A stretch of 64,000 nt of DNA from positions 1,353,176 through 1,417,175 of the forward strand of contig OY282444.1 of NCBI GenBank assembly GCA_958296125.1, given 5' to 3'. Below are positions 25,634-35,504 of this stretch, piece after piece. The number at the start of each line of letters is the position of its first letter. Position 1 is the first letter of the stretch. The position numbers and the translations under genes were made by a program. The notes beneath the pieces are model-generated. The model was not told where the DNA came from, ran no database searches, and worked only from the letters and a program-made list of their open reading frames with translations. Source of the DNA: an uncultured Poribacteria bacterium (GTDB lineage Bacteria; Poribacteria; WGA-4E; PCPOR2b).

Positions 25634-26686
25634 ATGGTAGATTCAAAGCGAATCGAGCATCCTGAACTGATTCAATTTTTCAAACAGACCCTGATGGCTG
25701 TTGGTGCGCCATCACATGTAGCAGAAGTAGAGGCAGAGATTGGGGCAGAGGTCGATCTGTGTGGCGTGCATTCACACGGGGTTCGACTGTTGCCGGTGAT
25801 GGTTGAGAACATCCAAACCGGATTGACGAACCCGGATCCGGAAGTGAAAGTTCTTGGAGAGTATCCGGCTTCGGTACTCGCGGAGACAGACCGGGGCATT
25901 GGGCGGTATGTCTCTGCCATCGGGATGGATATGGCAATAGAACGGGCAGCAGCCTATGGTATCGGTGCGGCTACTATCCGCGGGGTGGCACATTGGGGGC
26001 GTGGATACAGCTATGCAGCACGGGCGGCGCGCGCCGGCATGATTGGCTTGGCGTTCACAAACGCGATCATCAACTTTCCAGCGTGGGGGACTTCTGCGCT
26101 GTCTCTGGGAAATAACCCAATGGCTATCGGTGTACCCGTGGAGGATGGCGGCGAGCCGGTCGTGTTGGACATCGCGATGACGCAGACTGCCATCGGTCGA
26201 GTCCGTGAAGCCGTCGAAGCGGGACAGCGTGTGCCTCTTGGATGGGGTTTAGACACCGAGGGAAAGCCGACAACAGATCCAGAAGCGATTGTCGAGTCCC
26301 AACGTTTTCTGCCGATGGGTGAACACAAGGGTTCCGGTCTAGCGTTCATGGTTGAACTCCTGACTGCGGGGTTGGCAGGTGGCTTGCTCTGCTATGAACT
26401 GGGAACGGAGGGACGACCGACGGACACATCGGGAGGCTCCTCAAAGCTTTTCATCGCTATCCGCCCTCACGAGAATTGGCTAAGTGAAAGAACTGAATCG
26501 CTTAAAGCCCACTTAAAATCCGCACCGGCAGCGGAAGAGCAGGGCGAGGCGCAGTGGCCCGGCGAGGGCAGTTATCGCCGCCGAACTGAGTATCTCAGGG
26601 ATGGCATCCCAATTTCTCTCAAGTTGGCAGCGGACTTAGATGGGCTTGCACAAGAATTGTCCGTGCCGTTGAGCTGGAAGGTTTGA
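25634..26686 (+). CDS. Ldh-family NAD(P)-dependent dehydrogenase (malate/L-lactate/ureidoglycolate type)
   Basis: A 350-residue oxidoreductase of the type-2 malate/L-lactate dehydrogenase family, unrelated in fold to the classical enzymes. Visible family motifs are GVHSHGVRLLP with the conserved catalytic-site His, GAATIRGVAHWGRGYSYA, FTNAIINFPAWGTSALSLGN, PMAIGVP, PVVLDIAMTQTAIGRV, PLGWGLDTEGKPTTDP and LPMGEHKGSGLAFMVELL. It would oxidise a 2-hydroxy acid with NAD(P)+, substrate unknown. It is divergent from the PrdB-like selenoprotein gene across a 151-base shared promoter region, which might mean joint regulation. Confidence 0.92.
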   Translation: MVDSKRIEHPELIQFFKQTLMAVGAPSHVAEVEAEIGAEVDLCGVHSHGVRLLPVMVENIQTGLTNPDPEVKVLGEYPASVLAETDRGIGRYVSAIGMDMAIERAAAYGIGAATIRGVAHWGRGYSYAARAARAGMIGLAFTNAIINFPAWGTSALSLGNNPMAIGVPVEDGGEPVVLDIAMTQTAIGRVREAVEAGQRVPLGWGLDTEGKPTTDPEAIVESQRFLPMGEHKGSGLAFMVELLTAGLAGGLLCYELGTEGRPTDTSGGSSKLFIAIRPHENWLSERTESLKAHLKSAPAAEEQGEAQWPGEGSYRRRTEYLRDGIPISLKLAADLDGLAQELSVPLSWKV

Positions 26687-26723
26687 TGGTATCAACGGAA
26701 GAAAATCAGTCCGAAGATGCGTG

Positions 26724-27965
26724 TCATGCGCTGTCGAATTGACGTAAAGCTGCGATGCGCTGAAGGATCGGCGGATGACTGTAGTTGAGAAAGACAGTCA
26801 GAGGGTGGGGTGTCAAATTGCCAAGGTTGGAAACTGATAGGTTTTTCAAGGCGGAGATGATCGGTTCCGGGGCGGCGATCGTCTCGGCGGCAAAGGTGTC
26901 GGCTTCATACTCATGCTTCCGAGACATATAGTTCAAACCAATAGAGAGGATCAGTTCTATTGGAGCGTAGAGAATAGAGAAGAAAACAATCCCCGCATAG
27001 ATCGAGGTTTGCTCCATCTGAAAAGCCTCGAAGAGTGCTCGGTTGTCAACAAAGCGTGAGAGTAGAAAAAGCAACAGCCCTGAATGGAGAACCGATAATA
27101 CCGTGCCCTTTAGAACATGCTTTTTCTTGTGATGTCCGACCTCGTGAGCGATGACCGAGACGAGCTCCCCAACGGAATGCTTCTCAATCAAGGTATCAAA
27201 AAGTGCGATCCGCTTTTTCGCCCCGAAACCGCTTAAATATGCGTTAGAGTGCGTTGAACGTTTAGAGCCATCCATGACAGAAATCTCTGTGATCGGGAAC
27301 TTTACTTTTCCTGTATATCGTTGAATCGCATCCTTAAGCTCGCCCTCCGCTAACGGCGTGAATTTGTTAAACATCGGCGCGATTAGTGTGGTAAAAAGCG
27401 GCGGTGCAATGACGATGAAAAAGGCTATTAGCCCCCACGCATAAATCCAAGCGTAGGTGCCAGTTTTTTCAAAGAAGTACAGCACCCCGCCAAGTAGAGG
27501 CACACCTAAAATGATTGCCAGTGCGTAAGTTTTGATCTGGTCCAACACAAACGTTTTGACCGTCATCTTATTGAAGCCAAATTTTTCTTCAATGATAAAA
27601 TTACTGTAGAGTGCAAAGGGGATAGAAATAATATCCCTCGCAAAATAGAGGATTGCGAAGAAAATTAAGCCGGTCAGGATCGGCACCAGATTCAACCCGC
27701 GGACGAAAGTATCCACAACGTTGAACCCGCCTAGCAGGATGAAAGCCAAAATTAGGCACAGATCGAATGTAGAGGAAACATAGGCAAACTTTGCGCCGGC
27801 TCTGGTGTATTCTTGGGATTGGCGGTATTTATCCCCATCGTAAAACCCCTCAAATTCAGCGGGGAGCTTTGGGTCCAGTGCTTTTAAGTTCAGATAGCGC
27901 GCCATGCTACGAAGGGCAAATTCGCCAATCAGCGCGGTCAGTATAATGACAAGGTATATGTTCAT
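26724..27965 (-). CDS. M48 family CAAX-prenyl-protease-like membrane metallopeptidase (Ste24 type)
   Basis: A 413-residue integral membrane zinc peptidase. The N-terminal CAAX-protease 1 region has several membrane helices (for example FDLCLILAFILLGG and PILTGLIFFAILYFARDI). The zinc motif is SVIAHEVGHHKKKH (HExxH), with the third ligand Glu in the EYEADTFAAE helix, preceded by the family segment SNAYLSGFGAKKRIALFDTL. Bacterial members are thought to act in membrane-protein quality control; CAAX processing is a eukaryotic role. It converges with the Ldh-family gene and lies 40 bases after the M16 peptidase gene, so it may be co-transcribed with it. Confidence 0.92.
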   Translation of the reverse strand: MNIYLVIILTALIGEFALRSMARYLNLKALDPKLPAEFEGFYDGDKYRQSQEYTRAGAKFAYVSSTFDLCLILAFILLGGFNVVDTFVRGLNLVPILTGLIFFAILYFARDIISIPFALYSNFIIEEKFGFNKMTVKTFVLDQIKTYALAIILGVPLLGGVLYFFEKTGTYAWIYAWGLIAFFIVIAPPLFTTLIAPMFNKFTPLAEGELKDAIQRYTGKVKFPITEISVMDGSKRSTHSNAYLSGFGAKKRIALFDTLIEKHSVGELVSVIAHEVGHHKKKHVLKGTVLSVLHSGLLLFLLSRFVDNRALFEAFQMEQTSIYAGIVFFSILYAPIELILSIGLNYMSRKHEYEADTFAAETIAAPEPIISALKNLSVSNLGNLTPHPLTVFLNYSHPPILQRIAALRQFDSA

Positions 27966-28005
27966 AGCATCAAGGTATTCGTTCTAGAGATCCAACCAGT
28001 AAGGC

Positions 28006-30924
28006 TCAATCAACGAAGATATCCTCCAAGCCGATTTCTATCACTTGACCAACCGCCGCTAACCTTTCCATGTCCATCTTATTCCGATCTCCAACAATTG
28101 AAATGAGCTTTGGATAGCCTTGGACATGCGCTTTATGGAATTGGAGCATTAGGTCCATATTCGACACCCGGATCGATTCATAGCGCGCTTTTCGCGGATC
28201 GACTGGGACTTCCAAGCGTTCCCACGAGCGCACGGCACCAATGACCTCTCGGAAACCAATCTTTGCCGTGCGATACCGATTGATTCTGGATTGACGCGCC
28301 TCATCAAATCGTTCAGGCGATTCCGGCAGGTTATCAATCAGGTCAATGAGGGCTTCCACCGCCTCCGGCGTTTTGTCCGTTTGACAGGCGATATATCCCC
28401 ACATCAGATTTTGCTCTCCCTTGCGGGTGCCCGTCGTATATCTGGCAAATGTGGAATAGGCAAGGGCGCGGGCCTCGCGGAGCTCCTGAAAGATGATGCC
28501 GGACATCCCCCCCGCAAAGTAAGCGTTATAGAGTTGGATGGCAGGATTGTTCGCTTCGTTGTAATCTTCGCCGCCAAACTCAATGTCCACCTGCGATTGC
28601 GCCAGTTCCTTGTGGCAAAACAGTATCTCGGTCTTTTCAGGGACGCGCGTTTTGAGGAAATAGTAAGGGGGCGGTGCACCCAAAACCTCCGAGATGGGAT
28701 GATGCGCTTTAAGGGTCGCTCGCATTTCATCGAGCGGGATTGAACCTGTATAGCTGATAGTGTATCTGTAGCCCAAAAGCCCTCGAATCACTTCGTGGAG
28801 TTCATCCACCGTTAGCTGCTGAACCGCTTCGCTGGGTAACAAACGCAGATACCGCGAATCTTCTCCGTGACGGTTGTAATTGACCAAGGCACCTCGAATA
28901 CTGCGGTAATTTTTCTTGGCATCCTCCCGATTAGCGAGGATGATTTTAATCAGCTCCTCAAGCGTTGCAGCATCGGCGGTCGGATGCTTCAAGTAATCCA
29001 TAAGCAACGCCAAAGATGCGCCGAAGTTTTCGTCAAGCCCCGAAATGGAAATAGTTGTTTCATTGTTTCCAGCGGTGAGGTTGCAATCGGTCCCCAGTTT
29101 ATACCACTCCTTCTTCAAATCTTCGCTGCTGTATTTCGGCGTGCCGGATTTGTCGAGCAGTTGCGCGGCGATAGCCAGCTTATTATTGTGGCGGCTGCCG
29201 ACATCAATGGAAATCGTAAAGGCAAAAAGGTCGTTGATTGGGTTTTGGGCGTAATAGAGTTTGACACCTTCGTGATAGTCGATAATCTGGTAGTCTTTAG
29301 CCACATCAACAAAGACAGGTTCAATCTCTTCCACAGGCATTTCCAAGACCCCTTTAGCGAAAGCGGATTGCCGTGTGGCATCAATCTCAATTGTATCGAG
29401 GGCAGGCTTTTCAATAGAGGGGACTTCGTGTTGCTCATCTATACGGTAGCCTGCCACATAGTTTTCACCAAAATATCGGTTAGCCACAGCAACAATGTCC
29501 TGTTTGGTCAACTTCTCCATGCGCGAGATTTCCTCCACGGTGGCATCCCAATCCTGATAGGCTAAGAACGAATCGCGCATGATGCTAACCCGTGCACGAT
29601 TGGACTCCAAATCCGCCTTCTGAGATTTCTTAAAGTCGGTCACAACCGCTGGAATAATCCATTCTTCAAAGGCACCTTTTTTGATGAGCTCGATCTGTTC
29701 TAGGAGGAGCCCTTCAACTTCTGCGAGGGATTGTCCATCCTTAGGAATACCCCACAGATATTGCGCCCCATAATCGTTGTCCAGATAGGGATAGGAACCC
29801 GCCTGCCGAACTTTTTGCCCCTGATTGAGGTTCAGGTTAATCAACCCAGCAGTCGCATTATCTAAGGTCATGTCGAGAAGTTTCAAGGCTTCCGCATCAC
29901 GATGATTGCGGCTCGCTGTCCGAAACGCAAGCAGGACATACTCCTCGCCCTGATATTTGACCGTTACACGCTCGGCACCCTGAAGCGGTTCTTCTTGCCA
30001 CGTATTGGCTTCGGGGAGTTCTTTCGGTTGCCACCGGGAGAAGTATTCGTCGATAATACGAATAGCCTCCGCGCTATTGATGTCGCCTGAGATGTGGATT
30101 GCCATGTTATTGGGCACATAATAGGTATGGTAGAATTGGTACATCTGCTTCAGAGACGGATTTTTCAGATGTTCGACTGAACCGAGCGTCGTCTGTTGCC
30201 CATACGGATGATTCTTATAAAGTAGATTCCTGACAGCTTCACTGATGATACGACCCTTGCTGTCCATCGATCGGTTCTTTTCTTCATAGACGGTTTCAAG
30301 TTCAGTCTGGAAGAGGCGGAAAACCGGGTCAATGAAGCGATCTGATTCAATAACCCCCCACTGTTTCATGCGGTTAGCGGGCAGGTTGACTTTATAAACG
30401 GTTTCCTCCACCCACGTATGTGCATTCACCCCGCGCCCCCCCATCGCTTTGTATAGCTTGTCGAGTTCATTGGGGATGCCGTATTGGGTGGCGAGTTGTG
30501 CCGTTTCGTTAATCGCGGCGTAGATCTCTTTCCGCTTTTCTGGATCCGTTTCGTGGAAATGTTGTTCATAGAGAGCTGTAATCTTATCCAAATGTGGCTG
30601 CTCTTTTTCGTAGTCGAGCGTGCCGAAATTCTGGGTACCCTTAAAAAGCATGTGCTCCAGATAGTGAGCGATGCCGGTTGAGTCTGAGGGGTCATGTTTA
30701 CTGCCGGCACGGACCGAGATCTCCGCGTAGAATCGTGGTTCTTCATGGTTTTCGGTGAGGTAGACGGTTAAGCCGTTGTCCAACTGATAAATTTCGACTG
30801 CCATCGGGTCAGCTGGGTTCGGTTCGTTGATACGTTTATAGGCAGCCCAACCGGTGGAAGCAATTGAGCTGAAAATTAAGACGTAAATAGAGAGTTGGGA
30901 TAAAATTTGTTTGCTTCGCGACAT
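28006..30924 (-). CDS. Exported M16 family zinc peptidase (pitrilysin type), double-domain
   Basis: A 972-residue secreted metallopeptidase. The signal peptide (MSRSKQILSQLSIYVLIFSS, cut near TGWA) is followed by the inverted zinc motif HYLEHMLFKGTQNFG (HxxEH) with the downstream ligand Glu in ETVYEEKNRSMDSKGR, and family segments NAHTWVEETVYKVNLP and NNMAIHISGDINSAEA. The second half is an M16 C-terminal repeat without a zinc site, with RYTISYTGSIPLDE and EARALAYSTFARYTTGTRKG. These two halves form a clam shell that degrades short peptides. The start at 30924 is chosen for the clean signal peptide and the AAGGA box ten bases upstream. Confidence 0.92.
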   Translation of the reverse strand: MSRSKQILSQLSIYVLIFSSIASTGWAAYKRINEPNPADPMAVEIYQLDNGLTVYLTENHEEPRFYAEISVRAGSKHDPSDSTGIAHYLEHMLFKGTQNFGTLDYEKEQPHLDKITALYEQHFHETDPEKRKEIYAAINETAQLATQYGIPNELDKLYKAMGGRGVNAHTWVEETVYKVNLPANRMKQWGVIESDRFIDPVFRLFQTELETVYEEKNRSMDSKGRIISEAVRNLLYKNHPYGQQTTLGSVEHLKNPSLKQMYQFYHTYYVPNNMAIHISGDINSAEAIRIIDEYFSRWQPKELPEANTWQEEPLQGAERVTVKYQGEEYVLLAFRTASRNHRDAEALKLLDMTLDNATAGLINLNLNQGQKVRQAGSYPYLDNDYGAQYLWGIPKDGQSLAEVEGLLLEQIELIKKGAFEEWIIPAVVTDFKKSQKADLESNRARVSIMRDSFLAYQDWDATVEEISRMEKLTKQDIVAVANRYFGENYVAGYRIDEQHEVPSIEKPALDTIEIDATRQSAFAKGVLEMPVEEIEPVFVDVAKDYQIIDYHEGVKLYYAQNPINDLFAFTISIDVGSRHNNKLAIAAQLLDKSGTPKYSSEDLKKEWYKLGTDCNLTAGNNETTISISGLDENFGASLALLMDYLKHPTADAATLEELIKIILANREDAKKNYRSIRGALVNYNRHGEDSRYLRLLPSEAVQQLTVDELHEVIRGLLGYRYTISYTGSIPLDEMRATLKAHHPISEVLGAPPPYYFLKTRVPEKTEILFCHKELAQSQVDIEFGGEDYNEANNPAIQLYNAYFAGGMSGIIFQELREARALAYSTFARYTTGTRKGEQNLMWGYIACQTDKTPEAVEALIDLIDNLPESPERFDEARQSRINRYRTAKIGFREVIGAVRSWERLEVPVDPRKARYESIRVSNMDLMLQFHKAHVQGYPKLISIVGDRNKMDMERLAAVGQVIEIGLEDIFVD

Positions 30925-31287
30925 GTTGAGAATCCTTCCTTTAAGAAAAAACGCCTTCACAGAAATATCTTTTTGTGTTAAACTCATCAAATGCTATACA
31001 CATTGCGCTCCCGATGAAGCATCGAGGATTCAAAGCAATTTGGATCCCGATTTATCGGGGATGCCCGAACTACGGGTGTGGTGCGTTTGAGTACACATAT
31101 CGTCCCACTAGGGCTATGTTGGTGCATTAGGACGATTAATGCACTTTTGAGGTTACGGCATACGGAGTCTGCCTACTACTCGCAACTTGGTTATTATACC
31201 ATAACCGCCCTTTACAATACACACTGCAACCCTAAAAAATCCGTGTGTTAGTATTGACACACCACATTTTGCATAAGGAGTTACACT
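30925..31287. other. Intergenic region with dispersed repeats
   Basis: The 363 bases between divergent genes contain TTCAAAGCAA with the imperfect palindrome ATCCCGATTTATCGGGGAT (about 31044-31062), the GGTGTGGTGCGTTTGAGTAC repeat (31074-31105), the hairpin GGCATACGGAGTCTGCC (31157-31173) and an end motif CGCAACTTGGTTATT (31181-31195). No gene was found. The TTGACA at 31254 is too close to the ATG at 31288 to be its promoter. Confidence 0.55.
31157..31173. repeat. Hairpin repeat GGCATACGGAGTCTGCC
   Basis: Second of four copies in the window; it is preceded by GAGGTTAC and followed by TACTACTCGCAACTTGG, the end motif of the inverted-repeat elements. The same context is seen at 40562-40610. 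Confidence 0.6.
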
Positions 31288-32031
31288 ATGACCGGTGAAG
31301 AAAAATTTAGATTCGATCTCGAAGGCTATCTAATCATTAAGAATGTGTTGTCCGCCAACGAAGTTGCGGAGATGAATGAAATCGCCAATCGCGCCTTTCC
31401 ACCCGAAGGTGACATCCGTTACCGCCGCGCAAGTCAAGTTTCGCGTTGGGGGGAGCCATTCAAAAAGCTGATAGATCACCCCAAAGTGCTGTCCTACCTC
31501 ATTGAGTTAATGGGTCCCAAAGTTCGACTCGATCACGACTACTGCATCTTCATGACCGAAGGGGGCCAAAGCGGTCGGCTGCACGGGGGACCGGAAGTTG
31601 TCGGAGATCACTGGTACAAATACTGGGACGGGGTGATGCGTAATGGGTTGAGCGTGATTACATACTTCCTAACAGATGCGGCAGAAGGCGATGGCGGATT
31701 TGCATGTGTTCCGGGCAGCCATAAAACCAATTTTCTGTCAAGCCTGCCCGACGATATCCGCAGTTTTGAACGTCCCACACACTATGTCGTCCAACCGGCA
31801 GTCGAGGCGGGTGATGCGTTGTTCTTCACGGAGGCACTCATTCACGGGACGATGCCGTGGCGCGCTAAACATGAGCGGCGATCGTTACTTTATAAGTATA
31901 GCCCTGGACACTCAGCGTGGTCCGGAAACTACTACGATTTGGACGAATACGGCGACTTGACGGAGCAGCAGAAACGGATGTTGATGCCGCCTTCCATTGG
32001 TCAAAGACCCGACGTTATTCAAGAAGAGTAA
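31288..32031 (+). CDS. PhyH-like Fe/2-oxoglutarate oxygenase with HxG in place of HxD
   Basis: A 247-residue protein of the phytanoyl-CoA dioxygenase family. The general plan is clear: FRFDLEGYLIIKNVLSANEV at the start, FACVPGSHKTNF, and the distal His186 in ALIHGTMPW with ERRSLLYKYSPGH after it. The proximal iron motif reads RLHGGPE (His99-Gly-Gly101) where the family has His-x-Asp. In 2-oxoglutarate halogenases such as SyrB2 this Asp is also replaced by a small residue, leaving room for a halide, but the same change occurs in some non-halogenating PhyH relatives. The function is therefore open. The ATG at 31288 has AAGGAG seven bases upstream. Confidence 0.8.
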   Translation: MTGEEKFRFDLEGYLIIKNVLSANEVAEMNEIANRAFPPEGDIRYRRASQVSRWGEPFKKLIDHPKVLSYLIELMGPKVRLDHDYCIFMTEGGQSGRLHGGPEVVGDHWYKYWDGVMRNGLSVITYFLTDAAEGDGGFACVPGSHKTNFLSSLPDDIRSFERPTHYVVQPAVEAGDALFFTEALIHGTMPWRAKHERRSLLYKYSPGHSAWSGNYYDLDEYGDLTEQQKRMLMPPSIGQRPDVIQEE

Positions 32032-32042
32032 GCGTTCAAGAA

Positions 32043-35000
32043 TCAAGCACCGCGTTTGAGTGCTGGCAGCAACGGTCTTCGCAGGGCAAAGTAAACAGCG
32101 ATAGCACTGGCAATCATGCCAACCAGAAAGACTGAAACCAACGTCATCATCAGTGAGAGCCAAGGCACCTGAGCCCCTGGGGTGGTCAGGTGCGGTGTCA
32201 CCGCGATGAGCGCGGAAACGGTGCCAATCAGAATCCCGGTCAAGAGGAGAAATCCGTTTTCCGACAGGAGCATCAGCGATAGCGTTGCTCGCCGAAAACC
32301 GAAGGCGCGTAGGGTCGCTAACTCCCCACTTCGCTCGATGACGTTTCTCAGCAAAACAATTCCTAGACCGAGTGTGCCGAGAAGCAGTCCGAGTCCGCCG
32401 AGCGTCTGGAAAGTAGAGAGATAGGTATTCTCAACGGCTCGGTAACTGGCTAATTTTTCGGTCGTTGACGTGACATCCAAGCCGTAATCTTCTAACGCAC
32501 TTTCCAGCGTGTGCCCAATGCGTTCTGCGCTTTCGGAAAATGTCCCTGGATTGGGAGCTGAAGGTGTCTGAATTAAGAAATACGCGTACCCGCTTTGGCT
32601 TGGGAAGTGTTTCTTGAAATTGGCTTCGGAAATCAACAGCTCGCTCTGAAAGATACTGCGCTGTAGAACCCCGACCAAGCGAAGCCTTAATCGTTCTCCC
32701 GATTCGTCTTGGATACTCAGTTCATCGCCAAGTCCAAGGTGCAAAATCCACTGGGCTGAGTTGTAATCCCCAATGGCGGGGATGATGCCCGGTTCCAGTT
32801 CGTCTTCCAATAACTCCCACGGATTCTCTTTCGCTACGGTTGTCCCCTGAAATTGGAATCCACCCCGTTCGATAAAATCCGTTGAAGCCCCTAAAATTCG
32901 AGGTTTTTGGGGGCGATACAGATTGAGGCAGCTCGCATCTTCCCCCGGAAGGCGGCGGAACGAGAAGATCTGAGCCTTAGCCGTGGTGCCCGGGGCCGAT
33001 TCGGAAAACCCCAACTCAAATCGCCCTTCTTGAGAATTGAGGTCATGATGTAACGGGATGTCGGACTCTGCTACCAAAGCAAACCCACCGGTGCCTGACT
33101 CCTTTTGTAAGACAACTCCTTGTCCCCGCTCAACATGACGGTTTGCACCCACTGCAACGATGACAAAGCAGGCGCAGCCAACCAATGCTGCACAAAGCAT
33201 ACTGCGGCTTGGATGCCGTCCACTATTTTTAATTCCCATCTGCGCCGTTACGGCGACCCTCGGTTGACTCGTCACTCCTCTCCCTAACTGCAAATAGATG
33301 AAGAAGAAAGCCAGACCCGCGATCAGCAACAACACCCCACTGCCGAAAAAGAGTCCAACCGAAGCGGTAGTGCCAGAAACAAGGGCGAATATCGTCAAAG
33401 CAAGGGCAAACCCTAAACTGACAAATGCAAGGATTCGGTTCCGAATGCGGCCCCCTGCACTTCGATTGGAAAAGCCATCAGTCCCTAATCCGCCCGCAAT
33501 CAGCGTCGGGATGGGGACCTTGCCGAACTGTCGAACAGTCCAACCGATCGAAAGTAAGACCACGCCAAGGGCAATCAGATACCCTAGAACTAGACTTAAT
33601 GGGTTGATGTGCAAAGACAGGAAAAGCGTTCCCACCGCCGCCAACCACCAAGTTCGTAACCCAGCCATCAGCAACCATGCGTAAATGATGCCACCTCCCA
33701 ACCCGATCAAGCCGCCAATTCCGGCGATTAACCCACCTTCCTTCATAAAACGCAGGCGCAGGGTCGAAATGGAATATCCCGCAGTTAGTAAAATACCGAT
33801 TTCGCTCGCCCGTTGTTCGATGCCGAGTCTGAAAAGTAACCCCACCAAAAGGGCGGCGGATACGATGAGAAATAGGCTGAACCCGATAAAGAGGACGCTA
33901 AAATCTGTTGCTCCAGTAGCAGCTTCTAAACCATCCGCTTTGACGGGTTGAAACACCAAACCGACCTGTTCTGGACGGATTTTTTCCAGCAACCGCCTTT
34001 GAAAGTTGGTTTGGGTTGTTTGAAGGTCAGCACCCAAGACTGTTCTGATCTGAACAGCAGTTAAATCTCCGAACCGGCTACGCCACAACTGTCGCGCCGC
34101 TCCGTCTGACACGAACGCTTTAGGGGTCGCACGGAAGAGATCCCAGTACACCTCATCTTTGGGACGAATCTGGCTAAGATCTATCGGAAAGGGGGCGTTC
34201 CACTCGGACATATCACCCGCTTCATGGATCCCCGGAAATTTTGGTGTCAGTCCCCGATCGGCGGCTAACCCTTCTATCGCAAGAACCCCCTTCAAGCGGA
34301 ATTGCGCGCCTCGTGTCAACAACTTTTCTCTGGGATCCACAACATAGTAACTCACATCAATTTGATCGCCAACCTGTGCGCCCAAATCTATGGCAGCCCA
34401 TTCGTTGAGGAGAATTTCGTCATCGGTGAGTGGGGGCGCGGGTGAGCCGTCGGTCAAGTCAAGGGAAAATGCACGCCGCGTATCTAATCCCGTAATTGTT
34501 GAATACGGAATCGTTCGCCCATTGGCGGTAATGGTGTTGGCTAAGTAGGTCAGAATCGGCAGAAACAGCGTCCGCCGCTCAATCGCAACCGCTTTGGCAA
34601 CCTCAATGATATCCGGCTTGAGCAGAAATTGCGTGCTTTCAAGGGAAAGATAACCCACTCCCCTGATGGATTCGGAAGAGACATAACGCAGCCTCAAGCC
34701 GAGGTCTTCTAATTTCAAAACCTGATGCAATCTATTTTGTAAGGCGGGAAGAGCATCAGTTGTAGTAAGATCGGATGGGTTAGGAGATGCAGCAGATGCG
34801 AAAATTGTGTTGACCTTCGCTCCACTTCCGAGGACTTTTTGCAGGACAGCAAGCGAAACATAAGCGTTTAGCGGGCGGCTTTGGTTGGGACGCAAGCTAA
34901 AGCTGCCCATACCACGGTCTGGAAGGATTTTCGTGACGGTGAGTCGGATGGTTTGAAGGACATCCGATGAATCCCGGTGACCGAGTAAAAATTCGCGATG

Positions 35001-35504
35001 AACCTCGCTCTGTTTTTCAAAGGAGAGGAGAATCTGCTCGCCAACTTTTATATCTAATTCATTTTGAAGGGATTGGTTGATATGGACTGACGGAAAGAGC
35101 TGCCCCGGCTGTCTTTCCAAAGAGAGAGCGGACTGACCGGAAGCCTCCTCCCAGCAACTTGTAAATCGTTCATCGATTCCCTGGATCTGGACACGAGAGG
35201 CGCGAGCCCTAGTCGTGGCATTGACCGCAGGGCCGCTCAATAGAATCGCCGGCACCGTTTCCTGATGAAATTGTGTTTCACCCTCCAATTTGCGCGATAG
35301 ATCGGTCGCTAAGTCTTCGCGAAAAAATCGATCTGATACGAGCGCGTAATCGATTCGCCCCAATCGATCTAAGGTGAGATCGCGCAAGCTTCCCCGGACC
35401 GAGTCACCGACGAGCAGCGCGCCAGTCAGCACCGCCGTTGCTACCGCGGCACCAAGCAACACGGCGAGTTGAATTCGCCAAAAATAGCTTAAACTTCGGC
35501 GCAT
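32043..35504 (-). CDS. ABC transporter permease, FtsX/MacB type, long form
   Basis: An inner-membrane permease of 1153 residues with a first helix (IQLAVLLGAAVATAVLTGAL) followed by a large extracytoplasmic domain. A central group of helices (about 555-760, for example FLIVSAALLVGLLFRLGI and LAGLAFFFIYL) is followed by another helix and a second large extracytoplasmic domain. The end is an FtsX-type core (about 1020-1145) with LLLGTLGLGIVLLRNVIERSGELATLRAFGF. It works with the ATPase encoded just upstream (start overlaps its stop by 16 bases). Such pairs export lipoproteins, peptides or drive mechanical work at the envelope; the role here is not known. Confidence 0.9.
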   Translation of the reverse strand: MRRSLSYFWRIQLAVLLGAAVATAVLTGALLVGDSVRGSLRDLTLDRLGRIDYALVSDRFFREDLATDLSRKLEGETQFHQETVPAILLSGPAVNATTRARASRVQIQGIDERFTSCWEEASGQSALSLERQPGQLFPSVHINQSLQNELDIKVGEQILLSFEKQSEVHREFLLGHRDSSDVLQTIRLTVTKILPDRGMGSFSLRPNQSRPLNAYVSLAVLQKVLGSGAKVNTIFASAASPNPSDLTTTDALPALQNRLHQVLKLEDLGLRLRYVSSESIRGVGYLSLESTQFLLKPDIIEVAKAVAIERRTLFLPILTYLANTITANGRTIPYSTITGLDTRRAFSLDLTDGSPAPPLTDDEILLNEWAAIDLGAQVGDQIDVSYYVVDPREKLLTRGAQFRLKGVLAIEGLAADRGLTPKFPGIHEAGDMSEWNAPFPIDLSQIRPKDEVYWDLFRATPKAFVSDGAARQLWRSRFGDLTAVQIRTVLGADLQTTQTNFQRRLLEKIRPEQVGLVFQPVKADGLEAATGATDFSVLFIGFSLFLIVSAALLVGLLFRLGIEQRASEIGILLTAGYSISTLRLRFMKEGGLIAGIGGLIGLGGGIIYAWLLMAGLRTWWLAAVGTLFLSLHINPLSLVLGYLIALGVVLLSIGWTVRQFGKVPIPTLIAGGLGTDGFSNRSAGGRIRNRILAFVSLGFALALTIFALVSGTTASVGLFFGSGVLLLIAGLAFFFIYLQLGRGVTSQPRVAVTAQMGIKNSGRHPSRSMLCAALVGCACFVIVAVGANRHVERGQGVVLQKESGTGGFALVAESDIPLHHDLNSQEGRFELGFSESAPGTTAKAQIFSFRRLPGEDASCLNLYRPQKPRILGASTDFIERGGFQFQGTTVAKENPWELLEDELEPGIIPAIGDYNSAQWILHLGLGDELSIQDESGERLRLRLVGVLQRSIFQSELLISEANFKKHFPSQSGYAYFLIQTPSAPNPGTFSESAERIGHTLESALEDYGLDVTSTTEKLASYRAVENTYLSTFQTLGGLGLLLGTLGLGIVLLRNVIERSGELATLRAFGFRRATLSLMLLSENGFLLLTGILIGTVSALIAVTPHLTTPGAQVPWLSLMMTLVSVFLVGMIASAIAVYFALRRPLLPALKRGA

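Noticed and set aside
28867-29565. 232-residue plus-strand frame opposite the M16 peptidase
   Set aside because: It is antisense to a well-supported gene, with no motif or ribosome site.
31254-31259. TTGACA before the second PhyH gene as a promoter
   Set aside because: Any -10 at the right distance would overlap the ribosome site, so this cannot be the promoter of that gene in the usual form.
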